The notes under the pieces are model-generated. The model searched no databases. It was not told the origin of the DNA and was given only the letters and a program-made list of their open reading frames with translations. Shown one piece after another: positions 12,624 through 21,276 of a stretch of 64,000 bases of DNA; positions within the stretch are counted from its first letter, which is position 1, and the number at the start of each line of letters is the position of its first letter. Where the stretch lies: NCBI RefSeq assembly GCF_031755915.1, contig NC_083386.1, positions 2,697,001 to 2,761,000 on the forward strand, read 5' to 3'. The position numbers and the translations under genes were made by a program. This DNA comes from Ziziphus jujuba (Eukaryota; Streptophyta; Magnoliopsida; Rosales; Rhamnaceae).

Positions 12624-12637
12624 TTGGAAGCAATCTA
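12624..12637 (+). promoter_or_regulatory. Shared promoter motif TTGGAAGCAATCTA, copy 2
   Basis: Identical over 14 bases to the minus strand of 9025-9038, with GTTAGTAC upstream at about 12595. Both motifs precede the leader exons of the two transposon genes. Confidence 0.6.
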
Positions 12638-12913
12638 AAAAAGACTTGAAGAGTGGGATATTTCGTGTTTAATTTTCCATTTGCTTGCATTGCTATCTGG
12701 AAGTTGGATTTCTTTCTTCGTGGATTCTTCTTTCTTCGTCAACCTCGTGGTTAGCTTGGATTCTTCTTTCTTCGTCTCCCTCGTGGTTAGCTTGGATTAT
12801 TCTTTCTTCGTCTCCATGGTTTCGGTGAGTTTCTTTTCGCTTTATGATTGGCGGTGACATGTGGTGGATTGGGTTATTTTTTATTTATTTATTCATTATA
12901 CCCAAAGGTTCGG

Positions 12914-13240
12914 TTCGTTGGGTTTTCTTAATCTTGTTTTTGTGGATAATTTGTTTTCGATGGGTTTTCTTAATTTTGCTTTTGTCAATAATTTGTTTGC
13001 GATGAGTTTTCTTAATCTCGCTTTTGTGGATAATTTGTTTGCGATGGGTTTTTTTAATCTTGCTTCAATGGGTTTCTTAATCTTGCTTTTGTCGATAATT
13101 TGTTTGAGATGGGTTTTCTTAATCTTGCTTTTGTCGATAATTTGTTTGCAATGGGTTTTCTTAATCTTGCTTCGATGGGTTTCTTAATCTTGCTTTTGTC
13201 GATAATTTGTTTGCGATGGGTTTTCTTAATCTTGTTTTGT
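12914..13240 (+). repeat. 42-bp minisatellite in the leader intron of the transposase gene
   Basis: About seven to eight units are built on GATGGGTTTTCTTAATCTTG followed by CTTTTGTCGATAATTTGTTTG. Two units carry an extra half-copy starting at CTTCAATGGG or CTTCGATGGG. The tract lies between a donor at 12825 and an acceptor at 13287, so it is probably spliced out. The leucine/phenylalanine-rich open frame through it is a by-product of the repeat. Confidence 0.8.
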
Positions 13241-13299
13241 CTCAATTTTTTTTTATGATATTGTTTGATATTGTTCTGTTTAATTAGATTGGTAGGGAA

Positions 13300-16200
13300 A
13301 TGGATAAATCGTGGATAACGAAGGATAGAACCTCAAGCGATTTTGCTAAGGGGTTGAGTGAATTTTTGAAATTTAGCATGGAGAATGCCAATGATTGTAA
13401 TGCCATACGGTGTCCTTGCATGCAATGCGGGAATATGAAAATCCATACTATTAGGGATATTAAAGGCCATATATATTGGAATGGGTTTGATGTCAACTAT
13501 CGGCGATGGATTTGGCATGGTGAGTCATGTGCTGATGGTATTAGACCATCTTCTCATTTTGGGAATATTAATGTAGAATATAATGAAAATGATAGTAGTA
13601 GTAAGGAAGACGTGGCTTTCAATAGCTTAGACATGACCCGTGCTGCATTAGAAACTTTTGATAATGATCCTAATGAATTTGCTACCTTATTGGAGGATGC
13701 GGAGAAACCTTTGTACCTAGGTTGTACCAAATTTACCAAGTTGTCTGCTTTGGTTAAATTATACAACTTAAAGGTAAGATATGGATATTCTGATAAGAGC
13801 TTTGATGTACTGTTGCAATTGTTATCCCAGATGTTGCCAAATGACAATGTGTTGCCAACCTCCATGTACAATGTTAAGAAGACTTTGAGTGCTTTGGGAA
13901 TGGAGTACATCAAGATTCATGCATGTCCTAAAAGTTGTATTCTGTTTAGGAAGGAATATGTGGACCTTAATGAATGTCCTAAATGTGGATCTGCTAGATG
14001 GAAAATTGATAAGAATGGAGTTGCTAGCAATATTCCAAATAAAGTTTTATGGTACTTTCCTATTATTCCGCGTTTTAAACGAATGTTTCGTAGTGTTGAA
14101 ACAGCTAAGAATTTGACATGGCATGCCAATGGGAGAAAGGTTAAGACAGGGAAAATGCAACACCCTGCGGATTCTCCATCTTGGAAGTTGGTTGATCGTT
14201 TATGGCCAAACTTTGCATCCGAAGATAGGAATTTGAGACTTGGGATCGCGGCCGATGGAGTTAATCCACATAATATGTTGAGTAGTAGGTATAGTTGTTG
14301 GCCTGTGATGACGGTTGTGTATAATCTTCCTCCTTGGTTGTGTATGAAGCGGAAATTTATGATGTTAAGTCTTCTAATTTCTGGACCGAAGCAACCAGGA
14401 AATCAAATTGATGTATACATGGAGCCGTTAGTTGAAGACCTGCAGCGGTTGTGGAATGAGGGTGTTACGGTCTTCGATGCTTACCGTCAGGAGAAATTCA
14501 CGTTGAAGGCAGTGTTGCTATGGACAATAAATGATTTCCCAGCTTATGGTAACTTGTCCGGTCATGCGGTGAAGGGATATTATGCTTGTCCAATTTGCAG
14601 TGAAAATACTTTTGCTACAAGGCTAAAGCATGGAAAAAAAATGAGTTTTACCGGGCATAGAAGATTTCTTCCTCCAAATCATCAATATAGAAGGCAAAAG
14701 AAGGCTTTCAATGGATTTCAAGAATTTGGAGTGCCTCCAAAACCGTTGACTGGAGAAGAAATATTAGATAAGCTTAATGCAATGAGATTTGATAACTCAC
14801 ACAAGAGGAAAAGGACTGTTGATTCTGAAGAATGTTGGAAGAGGAAGTCCATTTTTTTTGAATTGGAATATTGGAAATTTCTCCATGTGCGACATAATTT
14901 AGATGTCATGCATATTGAGAAAAATGTTTGTGAGAGCATATATGGTACATTGCTCAATATTCCTGGTAAGACGAAGGACGGAGTTAATGCTCGGTTAGAT
15001 TTACAAGAAATGGGTTTGCGGAAAGACTTGGCCCCTAAGCCTCAAGGTAATCGAACTTTCCTACCACCGGCCTGCTATACATTATCAAAGCATGAGAAGA
15101 AATTGTTTTGTAAGTGTTTAGCGGACTTAAAGGTTCCAGATGGTTATTCTTCAAACTTTAGGAATCTTGTTTCAATGGAGGACTTAAAGATGGTAGGATT
15201 GAAATCTCATGATTGTCATACATTGATGCAACAACTCTTGCCTCTTGCAATTCGTGCAATCCTTCCTAAACATGTGAGACATGCAATTGCAAGACTTTGT
15301 TTTTTCTTCAATGCAATTTGCAAGAAGTCTATCATTGTTGCTGAATTGGAAAATATTCAAAATGATCTTGTCGAAACTTTGTGCCTTTTAGAGAAATTCT
15401 TTCCACCATCATTTTTTGATGTAATGGTTCATCTAACTGTACATTTGGTTCGAGAGGTAAGATTGTGTGGACCAGTACATTTCAGGTGGATGTACCCGTT
15501 TGAGAGGTACATGAAAGTATTGAAAAGTTATGTTCGAAACAAAAATCGACCAGAAGGTTGTATTGCCGAGGGTTACATATGTGAAGAAGTGATTGAGTTT
15601 TGTAGTGAATTTCAGAGAGGATTAGATGCAGTTGGAAACCCAATTGGTAGATATCAAAAGTTAAATGATAAGGATGATGTTGGCGCCCCATTTAAAGGTG
15701 GAAAAAATCAATCAATTGATCAACAACTTTGGGAGCAAGTTCATAGATATATACTTTTGAATACACCAGAAGTGGAACCGTATGTCAGGTGCGTATATAC
15801 ATGTTAATGTATAAAATAGTTGATATATATTTTTAATATATATATATATATATATATCAACATGTATAATTTAGTTGATATTTTGAATATATTAATAGGC
15901 ATCGATAAGTTCATATGTTGGATATATTTTTATTAATTACAACAACTTTTATTTGTTTTAGTATTCATTTTGAAGTCTTGAAGTCAAGCAAAAAAAATCG
16001 AGGAAAAAAAGCAAAATGGTTTCAAGACGAACACAAACGTACATTTCCGTACTGGTTACGTGATAAGGTATGGGAAAGTTAAATATTCAATATATAATAT
16101 AATTGTTTTAGCTTTAAATTTTCATATTTTTCTATTGACTAGATTGCACAAGAGCGAAGTCAACCTAACCACACAGTGTCTGAAACATTACGATGGTTAG

Positions 16201-16802
16201 CCCATGGTCCGCAATGGGTGGTAACGAAACATGAAGGATATGTCATTAGAGGGGTTAGATTCAACACTCTAAATATGGATAATAAGAGGGTCACCCAGAA
16301 TAGTGGTGTCAAAGTTATTGCCAAAAGTGAGCATTTTGCTAGTGCTAAGGATAATAACCCAATTTTAGCCGAGATGACATACTATGGGATCATAAGAGAG
16401 ATTTGGGACGTCGATTACACTATGTTTCGAATTCCAGTGTTCAAGTGTGATTGGGTTGACAGCAGTGGTGTGAAAGTTGATGAGATGGGGTTTACATGTG
16501 TTAACTTTAGTAAAATTGGATATAAATCTGACCCATTCATCATGGCTTCACAAGTTCAACAAATATTTTATGTTGAAGATCAACTTGACTCGAGATGGTC
16601 TATTGTTTTAACTCCACCACGACATTGTACTTTGGTTGAAGAAGAATTGGTTGAAGAAGATGTTCTTGGCGATACTACAATGGCTCACAATCCATTTGCC
16701 ATACAATTGCCAAGTGTTGATGAAAATGATAATGAGGATGAATGTGAGAGTGGCTATGTTCGTAATGACTGTGAGGGGATATGGATAAACAATATCTTCT
16801 AA
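13300..16802 (+). CDS. TNP2-type CACTA transposase (TnpD-like)
   Basis: Three coding exons, 13300-15788, 15962-16067 and 16143-16802, join in phase to 1084 aa. Residues 3-76 match the transposase-associated domain (MDKSWI at the start, CPCMQCG, HIYWNGF). The central Transposase_21/TNP2 region has HPADSPSWK, AADGVNPHN (Asp319), WTINDFPAYG, a CPIC zinc pair and LDVMHIEKNVCE (Asp535). Residues about 640-780 match DUF4218 (LLPLAIRAILPKHVR, MYPFERYMKVLK). Exon 3 holds DUF4216 (residues about 900-1010). The protein would bind and cut the element ends. Length fits full-length family members and no stop or frameshift is seen. A leader ATG at 12816 could, after splicing to 13288, add seven residues in frame (MVSIGRE). 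Confidence 0.93.
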
Positions 16803-17279
16803 ATAAATTGGTACGTATATTTATTAACTTATAATTATATTTTAAGTAATATTTATTTATTCATTGTGTGTTTTTTTCTTATGTGTTATCCACTTTAATT
16901 AGGAGAATATGTGCCACGCCAAACCTTAAGAAGGTAAATATTCATTAAATTTTCGTTTGCCAAATTACAATTTAATTTATTAATTATGATTAAGTTTTTA
17001 TTAATTTATTTTGCGTCAGTGCTAACAAAATTTTTTATTTTTCCATATGCAGTATGAGGGCGTAATATCGTCAACTAGAGTACATCAACTTCCATCTCAA
17101 TAAGTATGCATATGTATGTCAATGAGATGATATTTAATTATATTGATTATTGTTTTGTTATGAACAAGTATTTATTTTAAATTTTATATTTTAATTATTT
17201 TGGACGAAGTTAGTTTGGGTTTTTTGCTATTATAATTAATTTTATATTTTAATAAATTTTTATGAAGATAAATCTAAAA
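16803..17279 (+). other. 3' flank of TNP2 gene inside the CACTA element
   Basis: AT-rich sequence with several possible acceptor sites (for example TTTTAATTAG before 16902 and ATATGCAG near 17050), so the 3'UTR may be spliced. No further coding similarity was recognised. Confidence 0.4.
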
Positions 17280-18180
17280 AATAAAAGAAATGGCGGTTTA
17301 TGAATATAACTAAAAGTCGCCTAAAATATATAACGACATATAATAAGATCAATTTGGCGACTCATATAATTTTTAGCGACATAAATATATAGTTGTATAC
17401 GTCGCTAAATAGGTCAAAGAGTCGCTAAAAATTAATAAATATGCGACTCTTATAATATGTCGCTAAAATATAAACGGTCGCTAATATGGCGACACTAAAA
17501 ACTCCTCGCTAATTGTTACGGGTCGTTAAAAAACCGATCCACAAAATTTGTCGCTAAACCTAATACGTCGCTACATAGATGCAAAACGGCGTCGCTAAAA
17601 ATTCATGAGACGCTATTTTAGAGACACTAAAAAATAGTCGCTAAAAATATAACGTCGTTAAAAGAGAGACTCAAATAATGCGTCGCAAAAATTAAAGTGT
17701 CGCTAAATAGGCGACAAACAAAATATGTCGCAAAAAATAAAGTGTCGCTAAATAGGCGACAAACAAAATGTGTCGCAAAAACTAAAGAGTCGCTAAATAG
17801 GCGACAAACAAAATGTGTCGCCAAAACTAAAGCGTCGCTAAATAGGCGACAAACAAAATGTGTCGCTAAAAATGAATGAGTCGCTATTCAGGAAGAATTT
17901 TTAGCGACATAATTATTTGGCGACTAATCACACAACTGTCGCTAAAAATTTATTAGCGACTTTATTATAAAGAGTCGCTATTTTATTAGTCGCTATAAGT
18001 ACATCACTGTATGAGTCGCTAAAAATATAATGTGCGTCGCTAAAATGTATTATTAGGCGACTGTTATTATACGTCGCCTGTTATCTTATATATTTCGCGA
18101 CAAGACATTTGGCGACTCAGTCAAATGCGTCGCTGTTTATTTAGTGCGACGCAGTACTTGCGTCGTGTATCAGCTCGATT
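17280..18180 (+). repeat. Right subterminal GTCGC/GCGAC repeat zone
   Basis: Dozens of GTCGCTAAA and GGCGAC motifs occur in both orientations, denser than elsewhere. A clean tandem block of four 45-bp units has its palindrome GTCGCTAAATAGGCGAC at 17699, 17744, 17789 and 17834. This zone and 86-300 share the GCGAC core and flank the two termini, as expected for transposase or TnpA-type binding sites in En/Spm elements. Confidence 0.85.
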
Positions 18181-18189
18181 CTAGTAGTG
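18170..18189 (-). repeat. Right terminal inverted repeat of CACTA element
   Basis: Its reverse complement is CACTACTAGAATCGAGCTGA. It matches the left end imperfectly beyond CACTAC. GTCGC repeats lie just inside it. Confidence 0.88.
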
Positions 18190-18192
18190 ATT
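18190..18192. repeat. Right target-site duplication ATT
   Basis: ATT follows GTAGTG directly and equals 83-85. The RING exon continues at 18193 in the same frame. Confidence 0.9.
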
Positions 18193-18773
18193 ATTGCTTC
18201 TCATGATCATGAGCACTACATAAGCATGGTATTCCCTTCCCAAATGCTTAAAGAAGACCTTTTGGGTTGCCAAACTTATATTAGGGATAAACTGATCACA
18301 GCAGAGTTAGGGTATAATAGCCCTCCATTCTTTAGAACCAATATTGCTCCGCTTACCGCAAGACTTGTGGAGATTGCTGACAGATTGAATATGGATTATG
18401 ATCGGGTGCGTTGTAACGAGATATGCCTAGTTGGTATTATTTTCGTATTGATATGGATATTATTATTCATCTTGATATATAGACAGTCGATGTGATAAAC
18501 ATTGAAGATGAAGAAGAAGATGGATTGCTTGATGAGCAAGTTACTAGTAGAACAAGAACATTGAACACTGCCATTAAAAAGTTGAAAGTTAGTGGAAGAT
18601 TCGTTATTGCTGATCATAAGAAGAAAGAGTTGGCAAGCTGCTGTATATGTTTGGAAGAGATGTTTGATGGGAAAAAGCTGCTTGTGGGTTTGCCTAAATG
18701 CAAACATGTTCATCATGAAAGCTGTATTCTTCAATGGTTGGACTACACCATTTCTTGTCCTCTCTGCAGATGA
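18190..18773 (+). pseudogene. 3' part of RING-H2 gene copy A (E3 ubiquitin ligase-like)
   Basis: Exon 1 resumes after the CACTA element (18190-18405), with a donor at 18406. Exon 2, 18483-18773, starts ACA GTC GAT after an ATATAG acceptor. It ends with a RING-H2 finger, CCIC...CKHVHHESC...CPLC, which keeps all eight zinc ligands (C3H2C3), then TGA. Such proteins normally recruit E2 enzymes for ubiquitin transfer. The 5' part lies at 1-85, 18 kb away, and has its own stop. The exon-2 frame is intact, so a short RING-only product from an internal ATG cannot be excluded. Confidence 0.75.
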
Positions 18774-18961
18774 AAGTTAGTGGAAGATTCGTTATTGCTG
18801 ATCATAAGAAGAAAGAGTTGGCAAGCTGCTGTATATGTTTGGAAGAGATGTTTGATGGGAAAAAGCTGCTTGTGGGTTTGCCTAAATGCAAACATGTTCA
18901 TCATGAAAGCTGTATTCTTCATTGGTTGGACTACACCATTTCTTGTCCTCTCTGCAGATGA
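18771..18961 (+). pseudogene. Tandemly duplicated RING segment of copy A
   Basis: 18771-18958 repeats 18583-18770 with one visible mismatch (TTCATTGG for TTCAATGG), unit 188 bp. It holds a second complete RING-H2 finger and its own TGA, but lies after the stop codon of the first and in another frame (188 is not a multiple of 3). It has no exon or start codon of its own that makes sense. Confidence 0.8.
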
Positions 18962-19808
18962 ACCCCTATGGAGAAATAATTCAGACTCTTGCTGTATATA
19001 GTTTCTTTGTTTTTATTTTTCGGAGATGAAAATTTTGTTAAAGTTGAAGCAGATACTTAAAACTGTATGCATATAATACATTTGAATGTTATAGTAATAA
19101 ATGTGGATTAAAAGTCCTTTTTGTGTTTAAGCACCACATAATTAACATACGTACATCTCTTGACCACGGTCCTAAAGCTTAAAGGTTTTCCAAAATCTAA
19201 GATTGCCTAGACTATATAATTCTATGTATGAACTAAAAAGACTGTAATTCTATGAACTTAAAATAGGATTAAATGATCAATGCACTTGATATAAACATAC
19301 AAATAACGGTATGAAAGAAACAATATAAACTAGTTATTTAGTAACAATAATATCTTAATTTCAACAAACCCCTCTAGCTTTTTCATATTAATTTTCTTCA
19401 CAACTTTAGTACATTGGAGCAAGGATGTATCAATTGCTTAGATCATATTAAATATTGAAATTTAAAATTATATTTATTAATCATCAAATTTTGATATAAT
19501 TTATCTTTTTTTATGTATATATATTAAATATATATTTAATCACTTTTTAAATTATATTTCTTGATATCATCTAAAAAAAGCAAAAAGAAAAAAAGTATAT
19601 ATATATATATATAATTTTATTTTTTTTTCTTTTTGGAATCGCGCTAGGTTTCCTTTTTTAGATGATGAGTATGTGTGTTATAATATATTTATATATATAT
19701 AAAGTCAGGTTCCAAAGTGCGATTTTTCCTACTTTGATTTGTTTTTCCTGAAAGCTCAAGCTCTTGTACAATTTGTTCTCTCTATCTTAAGTTTGCATCG
19801 GCACGACA
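18962..19808 (+). other. Spacer between RING copies, with promoter of copy B
   Basis: The first part (about 19080-19430) is homologous to the 3' flank of copy B (about 20600-20930): both share GATTAAAAGTC, CCAAAATCTAAGATTGC and CAACAAACCCCTCTAGCT. So the duplicated unit included 3' flank. Before copy B there is a TA-rich box, TTATATATATATAAAG, near 19688-19703, about 110 bases upstream of the ATG and suitable as a TATA box. Confidence 0.5.
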
Positions 19809-20582
19809 ATGGAGGATGCCATTGTCACCTTCGAAGTGGACGGATTTACGTTTGTATACGAAAATTTGAGTTTCCTTACCATCTCTCTGAAGGAGACCGG
19901 CATCAGAGAGATTCAATCCCTCGAGGGCGGCGATGTTGTTTCGGCCTCTTCATATCAAATTGCTCCAGAACGCTCCATATCTATTCTATTCCATTCCCAA
20001 ATACTTGGAGAAGACCTTTTGAGTTGCCAAATTTATATTTGGGATGAACTCACAGCAGAGTTAGGGTATAGCCATTGCCCCCCTTTTAGGACCATTGCTC
20101 CGCTCGCCACAAGACTAGTGGAGATTCCAAACAGATTGCGTATCGATTATGATCAGGTGTGCGGTCATAATGATATGCCTGGGGGGTATTATTTTTTTGT
20201 TGATATGGAGATTATTACTCATCATGAGATACAGATAGTCGACGTGATAAATATTGAAGATGATGAAGAAGAAGAATATGGATAGCTTGATGAGCAAGTT
20301 ACTAGTCAGAGAACAACATTATCGTAAACTGCCATTGAAAAGTTGGAAGCAGCTTGTGGAAGATTCATTAAGGGGGATGACGAGACGAAAGAGTTGGGAA
20401 GGTACTGTATATGTTTGGAAGAGATGTGTGGTGGGAAACAGCTACAGCTTGTGGGTTTGCCATGCAATCATGTTTTTCATGAAAACTGTCTTCTTCCACA
20501 GTTGGACAACACCGATTCTTGTCCTCTCTGCAGAAGAAACCCATTGGATTTTTTTTTTTTTTTTTTTTTTTTTTTGAGATAG
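19809..20582 (+). pseudogene. RING-H2 gene copy B with two in-frame stops before the RING
   Basis: Exon 1 (19809-20156) is open for 116 codons from MEDAIVTFEVDGFTF, with a donor GATCAG|GTGTGC. The acceptor giving the conserved VDVINIED is at 20234/20235. The 78-nt intron is itself free of stops and in frame. In exon 2 TAG at 20283-20285 replaces the leucine codon of copy A, and a TAA follows in TTATCGTAAACTGCC. The RING-H2 (CICLEE...CNHVFHENC...CPLC) lies beyond both, then a T-rich run encodes polyphenylalanine. A 158-aa N-terminal protein could still be made; a full E3 ligase could not, unless splicing skips both stops. Confidence 0.65.
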
Positions 20583-21276
20583 ACTTATGCATGACATTTG
20601 AATATAATAATAAATGTAGATTAAAAGTCTTTTTGTGTTTAAGGAACGCATAATTAACATAGATATATATATATATATATATATATTGACCACGCCCCTA
20701 ATGCATAAGCGTTTACCAAAATCTAAGATTGCATAGACTATAATTCTATCAACTAAAAGTAAGATTAAATGGTCAATGCGCTAGATATAAAACCTCATAC
20801 ATGTTCCAAACCATCCAAATAACAGAATGAAATAATATAAAGAAAACCAATAATTTTTAGTAAGAATAATATCTTAATTTCAACAAACCCCTCTAGCTCC
20901 TTCTTGTTTTATTCACAACTTCAGTACAATAACATCAACTTTAGTACATTTTTGCTTTATGGTACGAGTTGGTATCACACGTTTGAGTCTAAAGTTTCCG
21001 AGTTTTTGTACAATAACTCATACAATTTGAATCGCGTATCACATTGGTGCTAAGTAGGCATTATAGGCTCTTAGCAAAAAAAAAGTGTGCATATAAGCTT
21101 TCGTCATCAAGTGTGAAACGAAAACTATGAGTAAAAAGAACACATGAAGCAATCGGATAAAGCACCAATACTAACAGTAATCAGTAGAAGAAATGAAAAT
21201 TTGTGAAATACTTTTTCTACTAAAAACAACCATTTACAAGCAGCAGTCTTCTGCACAATATTAAGATCCTTAAATC
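20583..21276 (+). other. 3' flank of RING copy B and spacer to MAP65
   Basis: Up to about 20930 it is homologous to the 3' flank of copy A. It includes a (TA)n tract at about 20660-20686. The rest is AT-rich with no recognisable gene. Confidence 0.5.

Larger units (their letters stand above)
12311..12823 (+). promoter_or_regulatory. Promoter and leader exon of the TNP2 transposase gene
   Basis: This holds a few more GTCGC cores, an E2F-type TTTGGCGC at 12534-12541 and the shared 14-mer at 12624-12637. A leader with a twofold repeat built on CTCGTGGTTAGCTTGGATT (about 12745-12810) follows. The leader ends in a good donor, TTCG|GTGAGT, at 12824/12825. No clear TATA box was seen. Confidence 0.5.
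86..18189 (+). mobile_element. Complete CACTA (CMC/En-Spm) transposon, 18.1 kb
   Basis: The left end reads CACTACGCGAAAAATAAGCT. The right end, reverse-complemented, reads CACTACTAGAATCGAGCTGA. The flanks are ATT at 83-85 and ATT at 18190-18192, the 3-bp duplication expected of CACTA elements. The flanking host sequences join into one exon that matches a tandem paralogue, which independently fixes both ends. Inside are a left repeat array (about 270-4280), a Transposase_24/Ulp1 gene (minus, 8111 to 4475), a second array (9240-12310), a TNP2 transposase gene (plus, 13300 to 16802) and a right subterminal GTCGC-repeat zone (17280-18180). Both genes reconstruct without frameshift, so the copy looks potentially autonomous. 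The plus strand is set by the TNP2 gene. Confidence 0.96.

Noticed and set aside
12861..13245. Leucine/phenylalanine-rich frame (plus) and Lys-rich frame (minus)
   Set aside because: Both are reading frames of a 42-bp minisatellite (a multiple of 3, so it stays open) inside a probable leader intron.
17627..17879. Repetitive frames on both strands (NRRQTKCVAK and VCRLFSD motifs)
   Set aside because: They are translations of the four 45-bp subterminal units of the CACTA element, not proteins.
18734..18961. Separate small RING protein gene starting MVGLHHF
   Set aside because: Its N-terminus is the out-of-frame end of the first RING copy; the segment is a simple 188-bp tandem duplication without its own promoter or exon.
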